DNA of 64,000 nucleotides from Ampelocalamus luodianensis (GCA_036346255.1 CM070629.1:4035001-4099000); one strand, 5' to 3'. Positions 23,425-36,809 are shown, counted from the stretch's first letter. The notes: a model not told the origin generated them from the sequence alone. Program-made: numbers and translations.

Positions 23425-24689
23425 CTTCTGGTACTGCCACTTTTGCATAAAAGGACTCCTATTCCAACGAATTTGTTTTGGAGTGGTTGGTGTTGAGGGA
23501 TTTGTAGTTTATAGTACTTTAGTACCTCATTTGACAAAACGTTGGGCTGTGAAAATGTTGAATGTTTGGTTAACAACATCACTCAAAAGCACCACAGAAA
23601 AGAAGATAGAGATAGATTTTTATTCTCGCCAAGTCCTAGTAATCTCCAAGATTTCTACTGAACGCGTCGCATATCTATGCCACCTACCGTCTGGCAAAAA
23701 TTTCTGAGTCGATATGGACAGGGAAAACAGAAGTCTCCATGCCCTGTCGTGGCTCTGTTCTTTTCCCACCATGATATGTGCTTTTGATGGATCAAACTCG
23801 AAGCCTTGAAATCGACCGCCAAACGAAACGATTAGCAAATGCCGCACAGTGCAGAGCAGTGTCAGCAGGAAGAAACGGAGTACTATTGCCATTGACACGG
23901 AGCACAGTGCCTGCAAAGGATGTAATAAACCGATGCCTCCCGGCTCCTACAGCCAAATGTATCGTGCTTGTTCTGTTTTTCAGTAAGAAAATGATTAAGT
24001 CAATTACCAGCGTATTCGCCCGCTGAAGAGGTCAACGAATTTCGCCATCGGAGATGGTCTATGAACAAGACAACTGAAATCAAAGAACTAAAAGAACGCA
24101 TTCTGCATGTGCCTTCTGCTTCACTTCACTTGGGAAACCACCTCATAGCCTGTGTGAAAGCTAGGTGAACTTGGATTTTCCGTGGAAGAAGAAAGATCGC
24201 CAGCGAGCGGATTGAAACCGGCCGATGATTAGGAGGGACCTGTCTGGGAGAGGAAACGCGGCCGTAACAACCGAAGCGATGCTTGATTCCATTCTATCTC
24301 GTGCTCTGAATGCGAAGTCTGACCCAAAGCTCTGTGCCTTTTCTTTCCCCTGTTTACGTTTCTTTTGGGAGGACCGTTCCCGCATTTGACCGCAACGGCG
24401 TGCCTACGGAACAGAGCAGCAGACAGCGCAGGCAATTGAACGGAGAAGAGATCTGCCGAATAAATAGGGTGCTTTGCTACGGAAGAAATTTACCTGGGTG
24501 ACCGGTCTCCAGGTACTGTTCAAAGCGACGCAACTGTCGAGTTTAGAGGCCATGAAACCTTGGAGTCTATGGATGCGTCCTGTTCGCATTTTTTTTTTCT
24601 TTCTGAGAGAGCATTTCGCGTGTTAAGACGTTGGACATACACGTTAACGCACCATCAACGCACACACACGCACACACAAGAGTAGTTGT
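23425..24689. other. Intergenic region upstream of the methylesterase
   Basis: No coding blocks with splice support were seen. A (CA)n-like run (CACACACACGCACACACAAG) lies at about 24661-24680. The region is likely promoter plus spacer. Confidence 0.4.
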
Positions 24690-25572
24690 GGTCAGATGGG
24701 CGGCCTGGCCCGGCACGGCACAGACACGATGTGGTCCGGCTCATCTCGGTACGGCCCATCGTGACCCAACTAATAGATAGGCCGTGTTGGCTCAAGTGCC
24801 GGAGAGGCAGCCCAAGCATGGCCCAATGACCTGTCGTGCCGGGCCGGCCCAGCACGAGCCCATTTAGCCCATGAACCCGTTGTGACCCACTGCTCGACTG
24901 CCCGGTCGCCTGCCTGCACCCCTGCCCTTTCCTCTTGCGCATGCCCCTACCCGCGCGTGCGGCAGTGCGCCCAAGTGTCGCACGCCCACTGCTGTTGTTG
25001 CGGTGCCACCCGCCGCTGGCACCGCCCCTTCGCTTGTCGTCCTCCAAGCCACCCTCTTCCGGCCTCCTCCCTCTACCTCCTCTCCTCCTCCTCCTAGCTC
25101 CCTCCTTCCCGAGCTGGCCCCACCGCCTTCTCCTCCCTCCACGCCGGCGCTGCCCCCTCCTCCTCCTGTCATCTCCTCCTTCTCCTCCTCCTGGCTCCCT
25201 CCTTCCCGAACCGGCCCCGCCGCCTTCTCCTCCCTCCACGCCAACGCCTCCTCCTCCTGGCTCGCCGCTCCTCCTCCCTCCCTCGCCGTCGGCTAGCCAC
25301 CGCTCCTCCTCCCTCCCTCTCGGCGCTCCCTGCGGCCTGGGCCGCCGCCTGGCGGCCTGCCTCCCTCGGCCTCTTCGCAAGCGGGTTACATGGCTCGTGT
25401 TGGGCTTGTGTCTGGCATGGCCCAACAATGTTTGTGTCGTGCCAAACTGGTCCATGGTAAGCCCAAGCACAGTATGGGCCTTCGTGCCATGCTAGCCAGG
25501 TCTATGAACAATGTGGTCCGAGCCAATAGTGCCGTGCCTCGAGCCAGCCCGGCAGGTACGACCCATCTGACC
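24690..25572. mobile_element. Putative GC-rich TIR element
   Basis: GGTCAGATGGG at 24690-24700 is matched by its inverted copy CCCATCTGACC at 25562-25572, and both ends continue into similar GGC(A/C)GG..GGCACGGCAC sequence. Phrases such as GCCCAACACGAGCC and GGGCCGGCCCAGCACGAGCCC are common in hAT-like elements of grasses. No matching target duplication was found at these ends, so the exact borders are open. The interior (24900-25380) is low-complexity CTCC/proline-rich DNA with long but uninformative open frames. Confidence 0.45.
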
Positions 25573-25649
25573 AGGCCACCAATAGCTCCTAGCACACATC
25601 TTCCTTGCCCATCTGGCCACCTCTCGCTCCTAGCACACATCTTCCTTGC
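25562..25649. repeat. Imperfect 41-46-bp tandem duplication
   Basis: GCTCCTAGCACACATCTTCCTTGC occurs at 25585-25608 and 25626-25649, each preceded by a form of CCCATCTG(A/G)CCA. The unit straddles the right end of the putative GC-rich element, so the duplication may have altered that end. Confidence 0.8.
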
Positions 25650-26587
25650 AGGGAATCAGTGACCTGCAATTTTACTGCGCATGCACTCCTGCTACTTCAA
25701 TAGCTAGGATAAATAGAGATGATTGTTCTGGCATGATAGTACGACTATTCATGTCTCTCTGTATGTGCGAGATAGCCCTTGACCTTGATTGACGAGGCAC
25801 CGAGTGCAAGCTAGATGTCCATGCAGTAGATATCTTGGCCAATTCCTCTCTAGGAAAAGAGAGAAAGATATACTGGCCGTTTCTCACAAAACTCCGGCAC
25901 GGACGCACACGCGAGCCATGGCAACGACTCTCTGATCAGAGTAAGGACTAAGTTAAGCAGCTGGTTGTTGAGAGTCGAATTCAGGGCCAGAGTGCGCGAG
26001 CCAAACAGGAATAATTTCCGAGTTGTTTACTCGCGCAGCGTAAAATTAGAGTAGACTGGAACGTGGATATCCTGCACGAGAACGGGAGGAAAACGTGCTT
26101 GGCCACTTGGCCAGCCTGATCCACAGCAAACACGCACGAACACGACCCGTACGTACTTGCTGGTATTCAGAAATGGAAGGGTAGAAGCCATAAACTATTC
26201 GAACGGATGGTTCGAGTGATTCGGTTCTGTACTTTTGTGGATAATCAATCGTCGCGATATGACACACCTACTCTACTACTCTTATTTTTTGTTGGAGAAA
26301 TTGGATGGCATGAACCCCAAGAAGTCCAATCCAATCGTCCTACCAATTTGCGCTTGCCTGCTGAGGCATAGCATGGATGTCAGTGACAGAGCTAAAAAAA
26401 TTTGATGCACGAGACCGATGTAAGAATTACACATTAGTGACTCCAAAAATAAGCTCTTTTTTTTTTACTATTTTACATGACAAGAAATGAAGGATACAAC
26501 TCGGTTCGAGTCTAGTCTGGCTTATGTTTTGCTAGACAATCCATTGGTTGGGAAAAAGTTCCTCGCAAACTGTCAAAGGTTGTTGCT
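25650..26587. other. Intergenic region, no gene supported
   Basis: Only short unrelated frames were seen. There is nothing recognisable on either strand. Confidence 0.4.
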
Positions 26588-26595
26588 GCTCTGAG

Positions 26596-27022
26596 TGAGG
26601 GTGAAAAAAAAAAACTCGAAACTCGCGAATTAACTTGGTTCATTAAGGATTTTGCTTGAACTTGATCCCTTAATTAGTCGAGCTGAGCTGACAATTTAGC
26701 TCGTATTCTTAACGAGCTGAGCCGAGCTGGCTCGCGAGTTACTCGTTTAGCTCGGTAAGAAAATCAGGTCTAGCCCACTGTGCGCAGTACCGTGGTGCAC
26801 TCTGCTGTACTAACCCTAATCCCCAATCCTCGTAGTACCGCACGACCGCACTCGTTTGAATAATTTTAGTCAAATTTTGACCAGATTTTGTTTGAAAATT
26901 CAAAATGATGTTTAAACGAGCCTAACGAGCCAAGTTCAAGCTTTTTAACGAGCCGAGCCGAGCCGAACCTAATATTATGCTCGTTAACTTAACGAGCCGA
27001 GCCAATTCGTTATCCACCCCTA
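26596..27022. mobile_element. hAT-like MITE, 427 bp
   Basis: The ends are TGAGGGTG...CACCCCTA, flanked by 8-bp duplications GCTCTGAG (26588-26595) and GCCCTGAG (27023-27030), 7 of 8 identical. The body repeats GAGC/GCTC words: CGAGCCGAGCCGAGCC and TTAACGAGC on the right, and inverted forms (AACGAGCTGAGCCGAGCTGGCTCG) on the left. These subterminal repeats and the TAGGGGTGGATAACGA right end are typical of grass hAT MITEs. It has no coding content. Confidence 0.75.
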
Positions 27023-27030
27023 GCCCTGAG

Positions 27031-27557
27031 TGGGCAAGTGCAAGCAGCCCATCATATCTTGTGACCATTTAATAATTACGCCATCGATGGCATGCACGGC
27101 GATACGTACGGCTCATTGCGGCCATTGCTGCTGCTCTTGTTCATGTTAATTAATTTGATTGTTGGGATCCTGATCGTGGAAATATCAGATAAACTAGAGC
27201 AAAAAGGTTGCAGTCGGGGCTCCACAAACTCGCATGCACGTGAAGCGTAGGTTTGAGGCAATCTCTTACCATTTGTCCATGCCTTTGGTGCCATGCCGAG
27301 CACCTACCGCGCAGGGGGGATACGTGCAAGGACATGGAGATTTCCGTGATCATGTCTCCTTCGAGGATTCAGATCTGCCGTGGCGGTGTTCATGTATATA
27401 CTCGCGTTAGGTTTTAGCCACCGTGGGAAAATAGGGATGGTAGGAGTAGCGTTGGGATTCTCTGTGTATTTTAAACTAATCTCATGATCAGTAGCTAACT
27501 CACACAGTGATAACATCGATGAAAATTATATCTATACGATGAATTAGCTAAGAAAGA
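27031..27557. other. Intergenic stretch before the LTR block
   Basis: No gene or repeat recognised. Confidence 0.4.
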
Positions 27558-28368
27558 AGTACATTATTATTAAATAGTAGTAGCGGACCTTATAATTAAA
27601 GTTTACATAGTTTGCCAAATAAGACTTAAATGATAAATAGAACTCTTACAACGGAAATAAAATAAACTATGGTGGCCATCCGACATAGCCACTGGCAATT
27701 GAGTGGGGAACGCATCCTAGTTCGTATAGTCTTCAAAGTACACCATCTCGTAGAACTCTGGATTTTCATATTCTTCCTCAACAACTGATCAACAAAGCAT
27801 AAAAACTACGAGTACATAAAGTACTCAGCAAGTCGTAGGGAATAGTATGCAACTAATATTCATGCAAGGCTTGAACAAACTAATAATTGTATGGTTATTT
27901 TGCAGAATGCAATATTGACAGTAAATACAATAAATAGATTGTAAAGCATAATTGAAAATATTATATAAATAAAGTAAACAATTGCTTCGAAGCAACCAGT
28001 GAACTACTCGTTCACTTTCCAACCAACAATAAGTGAACTACCTGTTCATTTCCCATCCATTCCACCATCCAAATATTTTATGAAAACTCTATACCTCCTA
28101 TGAAATCCCCAGACATTGTCTATAACCGGTGACAGCTGTTCGAACAGTTTTAACACTCTGCAGAGGTTGTAAAGCTTGACCCACAAGAGATAATTAACTT
28201 ATAATGTCGGCCATGACACGCTTCCGTAGGCGTGCGAGTAAGTGATTATCATAAGGTTTTTACAAAGTTCTATCTTAACTCGGTTCTGCCCGTTAAGGTT
28301 TTACCATCGAAAGGTTACATTCACCACAGTCGGAACCTCCCTCTTGCGCCATGTGAGCCTACCCGTAA

Positions 28369-31111
28369 TGTAACACCCCAACTCAACCATGAGCCTGGAA
28401 TGCCACTAAACTATCTTAACAATCTACTTTACGTCTACTACAATAAAATTTCAGCAAGCTTCTTTTCATCAATTAAGCTAGCATAATCTAAATCACAAGT
28501 ACAAGATACATATAACCATATTACTGAACATCATGGAATGAATAAAAGGAGTGTAAGCAAATATCTTGTTCTTGCTCAACAACTTTCCAGTCATAATAAA
28601 AATATTATATCATAATGAGTAAGAATTCTTTACTAGCTATACATTTTTTCTTTAAAATTCGACAGAGTTTCACTTGGATTTTTAAGACTAAACAAGATTC
28701 TCTAAACAGTCTAACAAGAGGGGAATTGATAAATCAATGACGAAATTCCAAAGCATAAACAAAAGCAACCATAGGAAGTATTCAACTATCTCAATTATAA
28801 AGTAATTAGTTCATCACGAAGGATGAGCACAATCTTAGAAAAGAAGTAATAATAGGTTCTTTTTTATTTAAACGAATGTACCATTTTTTATTTGCCATTG
28901 GTAATCTCGAGTGAAGTGCACCAAAATTTTATCCCTTCCTATGCATGCCGCTTTCACGATGAGTACCTAAACAAATCATCAACAACAAGCATGAGTAATC
29001 GACTCAACAAAGTATAACCAATGTAACAGACTAAACAACATAAACAAAGATTGAACATTATAATGTTCACATATAGCCATCAAGACTGATCAACTTACAC
29101 AAATATTGAACATTACAATGTTCACATATATCCATCAACAACGAATTCATAATTTGTCTCTTCTACTTTCATGCAATGCAGATGTCAAGAATGCAACTCT
29201 CTTCCTTTTTTGTAATCACCAATAATGTGGAGTAGTGCATCCGTCGATGCATACTCAATCCTGTGCCCTCTGATACAGGGATCTCAAGCCCATACTCCAT
29301 GAGTGTGGGGACCTCATACTCATCCAATACATGACGGGGACCTCATACTCGTCTAATGCATGACGGGACCTCAAAAGAATCAATTTTTTGCTACCACGTA
29401 GTCCAAGATTCAAGGATGAATGCCATGATGCAAATGAACGTAATAATCTTAATCGATCATGAGCGAATAACATTCAACGGCAAAATCATAAATAAAATTG
29501 CATACAATTAAACCACAACAGTTTTCATGAATTTAACTCAGCATATACTATACACTGCTTGCACTTGCCTCAACCGCAGGATGGGTGGCGATGAATAGAG
29601 GACTCTATCCCCGGGTTCTCACCACCACTTGACATTCAGAAAGCATACTAAGAATACCATTCAATTGCACAGAACATAGTAATAAAAACTAAATAAACTT
29701 ATTCGCTCCTATTCGCAACCCGAAACGAGACAATTACTTCCTAAATACCAATCTGTCCAAAACAGATAGTCACCTTAGGAAAACCATAACTTTTGATGTA
29801 TAGCTCCAAAAAATCATGAATTTAGGTTATATGGAATCTACACACAAATACCCACAAATTCTCAGGTGATCGGAAGTTCAGATTATTTCATCTAAACCCT
29901 TATTTTTATCTCCGAAGACAGTTCTGTCATCTTCGGTATTATTAACTTAGAAATTTCATAATTTTTAATTGGTATGACCAAAAATAGTAATATAAAACAT
30001 TCTGGAATCCCCAGAGAATTAGCTCTCATAAAAAGCTTGGTCTAATTTTTCTATTGTGCAACAAAATTTGCTAACATACCAAATTTCTCGACTGTCCCCA
30101 ACAGAAGTACATAACTGCATCGTTAAGATTCAAAATTCCATAACGTTCGTTATACTTGTCCAAAAAACATGAACTTGGGATCTCTAGAAAGATTACAAAA
30201 ATATCTACATAAGTCTAGTTGGCCGGATTTTTAGATTTCGCCTTTAACTGATTTTAACACACAGATCAAAACAACTGTCAGACTCTGATAGACATTCTGT
30301 ACAGTAAGATTGAAACACACATATCTTTCATTCTAAAGATCCAAAAATGGTGTTCTTTAACAATATTGAAAGATAATTGAATTGTCTACAAAAGTCATTT
30401 TGGGCAACATCCCTGATTCGGCATTTATCTAATTTTAATCTATTTAACACCACGACTGCTATAACTTGACAGATGTTCTAGACAGCGGCAATGCAAAAAT
30501 CATAACTCAAAAACCACAACGCCAAATAATGCAAACTTAGATCCTACTGAAACCTAACGAAATTTCCCACAATTCTTCAAGAGACACAAAACCCTGATTT
30601 CGCATTGAACTATTTCAAATCTACAGATCAAACAGAGTTATCTATTGACAGCAGGGAACCAATCTGATATTCAGCAACAAATCGCATAGAAAAAGGATTA
30701 AATCAACTATTGGGGAATCAAAATTACCCTAGAAGACACACTGTGACTCACTGAAAACTCCACAAGATCCTCCTTTTCCCTTCTTTCTTCCACTTCTCTT
30801 CCTTTCTTCCTTGGCTGAACCTCTTTCCACCCCTTCTCTTTGGCCGGTAGCAGCAGCAGTAGGGAGGATGGCACCGGGGAGAGGAGGACGACGACCACTG
30901 TAGCATAGGGTGGCTAGGGTTTGGTGCCCCCTTGCCTTCTAGTGGGTTGCCGGCCCACTCATGGGCATTGGGCCACTAAGTTGTTCGCCCCCACTTGACT
31001 TTGGTTTGGCAGCCCACTCCTTTCTCCAATTTTTGAATTTTTTTCTATTTTATTTCCCTTAATTCTCTATTAATTTTTATTGCACTCTCAAATGATAGTC
31101 GGAGTATTACA
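28369..31111. mobile_element. Solo LTR, 2743 bp, nested in the outer LTR
   Basis: It has TGTAACACCCC...GGAGTATTACA ends and an exact 5-bp target duplication CGTAA on both sides (28364-28368 and 31112-31116). The sequence on both sides joins into one outer element (..CGCCATGTGAGCC / ACCTCGGAACTC..). It is AT-rich for most of its length, with a GC-rich, gene-like patch at about 30760-30970. Short internal repeats include a 29-bp tandem unit (29307-29335, 29336-29364) and ATTGAACATTA(T/C)AATGTTCACATAT twice (near 29051 and 29106). It lacks the TCTGCAGAG block of the other LTRs, so it is a different family. Confidence 0.85.
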
Positions 31112-32390
31112 CGTAAACCTCGGAACTCACAACACACATGACAAAACCAAAATCAAGATATTACGAATTAATTAGCCAGGTTCATCCCATACTGGACATG
31201 TGACTGTACGATAAGGCCCAGATCAATGGCGCACCAAGTTAAGTCCTTAGTGATTACTCAGGCAAGACAACCTCGTCCAAAATGTGCTACCTGCACCCTT
31301 TTACTGCACGATCATTCGCCTGAGTATAAAAATATTTTTGTTCAACCAGGCTCAATGGCACCCCCGCCATGGCACAATAGTGGCATCGCACCACAATTCC
31401 ATATACCATTAAGTCAAGTTATCACGATTAACATTGTGTATAGGAACCCATCGTACAACTAAGTATAACTAAGCATACTACGCCACCCATGTTTGTATTA
31501 TAATTACGTCCAACTAAAATCAATCCTTCCTATGGCGTCAAAGGATACATGTCATTCACAATATTCAAGGTGGCATAAAGTCAATTAGGTAATTAGTTAC
31601 TCCCGAAAACAATTGATATACAAATAGCATGCATGTTGATATAAAATAATATATTTTTGCAATAATGCGTACAACATGATCAAGGTCTACGACTTGCCTT
31701 CGTCGAATATTGGAGTTACTCCTGTAGACTGATACAAGCTGGCTTCGACGCCAGATTCTATATACGTCAAATGAGACGAATAAATAATAATAAATCCAAA
31801 TAAAATATAAAATTATAGAATAGGTAGTGATAGATATATGTTGAATTTACCTGAATTTAGGAACAAGAATCGATGGAATCGGAGTTCGTATGAAAGAGAA
31901 CGAACATCCGAAAGTTTGTCGAAATAGAACATTACTGAAAATGAGATAGAGTGGAATATTCCTTTTCAAAAACAATTGATTAACTCACATCAGCCGACAT
32001 TAGGGGCTCACTTGCCAGTGAGTCAGGAAGAAAGCAGAGGAAGAAAAGAGGAGGGCACAGGCGCTCACGCATTCGACGGTCGACGGTGAACAACGACGCG
32101 GTGGCAGACGGTGACAAGCAAAAGGGGACTCCGGGTCCTCGGGGATGTAAGGGAAAGCGACGGCGTGGGCACAGTGGCAAGGCAGCGGCGGAACGGGCGT
32201 GGCGCCACAACGCCTTGGCAGCGGGCAACGAGGGGCGGCACGAGCACCAGCTCAGCATGAGCTTGGGGAGCACGTCGAGCCGCTTGGTGAGGCCAGAAGG
32301 GAACCGTGGAGGCGGGTCGACAGTGGTCGGGGGCAGAGAAGAAGGGATCACGGCGGCGGGGCTCCACGGTGAGTAATCAACCAAATCGAG

Positions 32391-35300
32391 TGTCGAACCC
32401 GGGAGCGAAAGATCCCGAATTCTCTGTGTTCATATACCGGTCCAGGATTTCCAGTATGCACAGTCTCACAAAAATGAATATCACAATCATATCACGAATT
32501 GAAAATGACATTAATTAATAAAGGGGTTTAATACAACGAGTCTGAACAACAATTAACAAATATCCAATGAAAGACAAAGCGGAAGCATAATAGTATATGG
32601 GGCCACACGATGCACCACAGGCAATCGTCTGGGTCAAGGCCTACTCGTCCAGGTCCTCACCGTCGGGGAACAGATCTTCTCCTGAATAAGATTTATTCAG
32701 CAAGAGTGAGCACTACTACCGTGCCCGCAAGCTATACCCAATATTGAATTTAAATGCATGCATAAGGGAACAAGTGAGTATGGCAGGGGTTAATTTGCAT
32801 AAACAGCATTTTCTGGTTAAATATTAATAGTAATTTCCAAGGCCGTTTTCATTATATATCTCAAATCAGATTTTCATTATCATTATGATAACATGGATAA
32901 CCTCCAAAGAATTAGTGAAGGATACCCTCCTAACACTTGGCTTCCCGTCCAATTTTTCATAAGGATAAACCACCCTAGCCATGTGATAAAACAGTTTTAA
33001 AACCAAAAACAATTCTAACTTTAAGTGGCATTGCTAGCATGTCCATGACCGCGGACGCGGCTATTCGAATAGTTTCTACTCTGCAGAGTGTGTACAACTT
33101 TACCCACACGAGATGTCATGCTCGATATGTCGGCCAATTCACGCTTCCGTAGGCGTGCGACTGAGCATTTATCATGAGGCCTTTACGATGTTTTGTCCTA
33201 GTATACTCATGCCCGCTAAGGTTTCGCTCCTTTGGACTAACCGTCCTCCGGCAACCCCCTCTTGCGCCAAGTGGGAATAAAACGTCTAACCGACACCCAC
33301 ATAAACACATGACATAAATACACTAGAACATCACAAGTTAGTTAGCCAAATCCTGCCCATACAGGACATGTGGTAGTACGTTTAGGCATAGCAATTAGCG
33401 GCTCAAAGACCGGTCCTCAAATGACTTGGGCGACTTTCCGACAAACCCTGGGTCTTAATCCTAACCAGATTAAACCCGTGCATAAACCTGCACCCACCTT
33501 TACAACCATTTCGCCCGAGTCCAACCCATTTTTGATTTTAGAGTAAAACCCTCCTTTTTAAATCCATGTGGTAAAACAATACCACAATTTCAGTTTTGGA
33601 ACAATTTATAAGAGATTTGGCTAAACCTTCCCAAAATTTGTAAGTGTGAACTAAGCCAGGCTAAGCATTTGACTAATTTTGATAATTTTTAGTCTATGGT
33701 GTCAAGGCAAACAATTATAATGTTCAAATGGGTCATACAATGGAACATAGGAATAACTATGTAAAAACAGGACATTAAAACATTTATATAAACATATGCA
33801 TGCAATAAATAATTTAAAAACCGAAAAATACTTTAAAATATTGGGGGCAATATGGTCAATGGTATAACTTGCCTTGTTCGATGTCTTGGAATTCTAAATC
33901 TTCAGATTGATCGAACTCTCCGGAGTCGTCGAATTCTATACGCGAAAATACGACAAATTCAATATGCAAATTCAAATAAATTCAAAAACATAGTTCAAAT
34001 TAACTCCAAATTGAAATATTTTGGTTTAGTTAGCTAGATTATAATTTTATATAAATTTTGCAATTTGAAACACCCAATTTGGAGTTCATATGCAAAAGTT
34101 ATGAATTTTTGAAGTTTATATCTAAATCTGAAATTTTATTGAATTTCCAGAATTATTTTCCTACTGAAAATCCATTTATTGCGCAATGATTACATCAGCT
34201 ACAGTATTTCGGAAAATAAAAGATTTAAAAAGAATTCTGACAGGTGGGCCCCATGTGTCAGTGGGCCGGCTCACGGTGAACCAAGCCCACCGAGCTCTGG
34301 GACGACGGTCATGGTGGACCACGCCACGTGTGCGTGTGCGTGGCACTGACGCGGCGCCACGCGGGCCGTGTCACTGAGGTGGCGCTGAGGTGGTGCCACA
34401 GTGGCGCGCCACGTCAGCTTGACGCCGGCCGGCGTTTTCGGGCGCGGCCGACAACGGCGATCGGCGGCGTTTCACCGGCGACGAGGGGTACCAGGAGAGA
34501 GGGGATGCGAAGGGGAACTCGGTGCGCTACCTGGCGACGGAGGGGCGCGGCGAGGTGGTCGGCGGCGAGCGAAGAAGCGGCGGAGGTGTTCGGGTCGTGG
34601 CGGCGAAGGTGTTCCGGCGGCGTTCCGGCGGAGGCGAGGTGAGCACCGGGTGCGCGGGATCACGGCGATGCCGAAGGTGGTGGCGGCGAGGACCCGGCGG
34701 TGGTGACGGCGGCGCTAGCAGCGACGGAAAGCTTCACGGCCGACGGCGTTGCTTCGCGAATTCCGGCGAGGCGAGCGAGAGAGAGTGGAAGTGAGTGGTG
34801 GTTCCGAGTGCGGCGTGGGGGCGTGCGGCGGCGGTTGCGGGCGAACGTGGCGAGCCGGGCGCGAAGAATGAGGAAGAAGGTGGGGGTGAGGGCGGTTGGG
34901 GGCGGCGAACCGTGCGCACGTCGCGAGAGGAAAGCGGAAGGTGGGGAGTGGTGGTGCGGCGCGCGCGAGAAAGGCGGAGGAGTGGCGGCGCGGGGTAGAC
35001 GAAGGTGAGGAGGAAGAAAAGCTAGGGGCCGTTGGATTTCGATCCAACGGTCGGAACTAATTAGAGTGACGTGGGTGCGGCGCGGCGTTGGATTTCGATC
35101 CAACGGTCGGAAAAGAAGGGAGAGGGATGAGAGCGGCGCGGGAGGCTGGGCTGTGCGGGCCGGCGCGAAAGAAAGTTTGGGCCAAGGCCGGTGGGTTTCG
35201 GCCCAAAGCCATTTTTGATTTTTCTATTGCTTTTCTATTTGATTAAATTCTGACAATTCGTTTAGGCTTTAGAAAATAGCAAAATACTTCCAAAATTTAT

Positions 35301-35496
35301 GGAAAAATTCACAGAAATTCCCATATTCTTTCTGGACTTAATAAATTATTCCCAACTATTTGTTGTCTTTTTAATTTTTGCAATTAAATTTGTTTTAGCT
35401 TTAAGATATTTATAAAAAGCTTTTGAAAATTCAGGAAAAACCACAAACATAAATAAATTTAAATTTTTACTGAAATTTGAAAATTGGGCTGTTACA
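32391..35496 (-). mobile_element. Solo LTR, 3106 bp, nested in the outer LTR
   Basis: It has TGTCGAACCC...GGCTGTTACA ends and an exact 5-bp target duplication TCGAG (32386-32390 and 35497-35501). It contains the shared block CTATTCGAATAGTTT..CTCTGCAGAG..TTTACCCACACGAGA (33061-33113). A GC-rich region at about 34240-35190 gives long open frames in all phases but no protein family. Read on the minus strand it starts TGTAACAGCC. It has no internal retroelement genes, so it is best read as a recombination remnant of a long-LTR Gypsy-type element; the Gypsy assignment is inference from size and style. Confidence 0.87.
35031..35104. repeat. Duplicated perfect hairpin with TTCG loop
   Basis: GTTGGATTTCGATCCAAC (7-bp stem, TTCG loop) occurs at 35031-35048 and 35087-35104, each followed by GGTCGGAA. 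The repeat distance is 56 bp. It lies in the GC-rich part of the 3.1-kb solo LTR. Confidence 0.85.
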
Positions 35497-36809
35497 TCGA
35501 GTTAGGGAAATGGTGGAGGACTTGGGAACATGATATGACGTGATCCGATTAGCGAGAAGCTTACCGGAGAGGGAGATCTAGGCGAAGGCGGTGTAGCCGG
35601 ACTTGGAGAAGATGGTGGCGGCGTCGCACGTTCTGACCGAATGGAGGTGAGATAGACGACGGGGCTTGAGGCAAAACAAACAGGAGTTCAAGGCGGATGC
35701 GATGCTCTCTTTATAGGGCGAAGACGGGGAGTGAAATGATGGGGAACGTGCACGGAATTCGAGCGACGATTTCGGACCAGACTTGAATTCGCGCAAACGA
35801 TGGAAAATAGGAGGGAAAATTGAATGCTAAGGCTTTGATGGCATGCATTGACGACGGGCATGACGTGGGTGGTGGTTGTGCGGACGTCGTGCAGTCGCCA
35901 CGGGAGGGAGCGCACACAACGCCAACACAGGCACAGCTTGGGCGCCAGCTCGGGTGCGGCTCAGGTGCGGGGCGGCATGACACGGTTGGGGTCGAGGGGC
36001 GGCTGGTGTGGGCGCAGCAAGAGGGAGAGGCGCACACGGCGTGGCCGGCCTGGGTGCCGACTCAGGACAAAGCAAGGAGCAGGGAAGGAGTCGGCTCGGG
36101 TGAAAGAAGGAAGAAAGAAATAAGTGGTTGAGCCGTGGAGAAAAAGAGTTGGGCTCGGCCCGAAGATAAAATTGAGAGATAATTCAAATTAGGAATTTGA
36201 ATTCATTTTTTTTTGTGGTGGTTAGAATTGAGATTCAGAAAGAGATTCAAATTTTGAACTTGAGACTTGAGATAGGAGATTAGATTTGAGATTCGAAATT
36301 TGGTTTAATTATCATAGACATAAGCAAGAACTTCAAATAAAATCCAAACTTTAAAATAATTAATTTAAATTAAATTTTACAACAAAGGAAAGAAATTTAG
36401 GGAAAATAGAAAAGAAATAAATTAAATTGAACTCAAAGAAATAGCAAAAGAACTTGGGAAAAACCAGGAAAATCTTGAAAATCAAATAAACCAATTTTGA
36501 ATTTAATGAAGTTTGATTTATTCATATTAAATTATTTTAATTTTTTAAATATCAAATTAAGCTTTTAACAACTCAATAAAATTCAACTGATTCCTTTTAT
36601 TTTGAAAATTTTAAAAAGACGCGAAAATTCGGATGTTACAAGTACCTTTCCGCGATTGGAATATGGAACCTTTATTTGAATAGAAGAAATGTGTTCATAT
36701 TCAGATGTAGTGATGCCTCTATGATAATGCGATGGGTTTTGCTTCAATGGACCTCTTAAGAAAACTTTGTAAATATTAAAGCAAAAGTTCATGTCATGCA
36801 TCAGAGTTT

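Larger units (their letters stand above)
27563..36640 (-). mobile_element. Outer long LTR (solo) interrupted by two nested solo LTRs
   Basis: The right end, ...GGATGTTACA at 36640, is followed by AGTAC (36641-36645). AGTAC also occurs at 27558-27562, which makes 27563 the candidate left end, although it starts ATTATT rather than TG. Removing the nested elements (28369-31111 and 32391-35496) and their target duplications leaves about 3.2 kb, matching the related LTRs at 32391 (3.1 kb) and 43128 (2.8 kb). It shares with them a block reading ...TTCGAACAGTTT...CTCTGCAGAGGTTGTA...CCCACAAGAGA (28138-28190). A minus-strand CTATAAAG (35709-35716) and the TGTAACATCC start on that strand suggest minus orientation. 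No polymerase or gag is present. The left border is the weak point. Confidence 0.6.

Noticed and set aside
22895..23707. 270-codon plus-strand frame
   Set aside because: Antisense shadow of the GC-rich first exon of the methylesterase.
24655..25495. Proline- and glycine-rich frames on both strands
   Set aside because: CTCC low-complexity core of a putative transposable element.
34328..35008. Long GC-rich open frames on both strands
   Set aside because: They lie in the GC-rich part of a solo LTR, are open in several phases at once and show only Arg/Gly/Ala low complexity.
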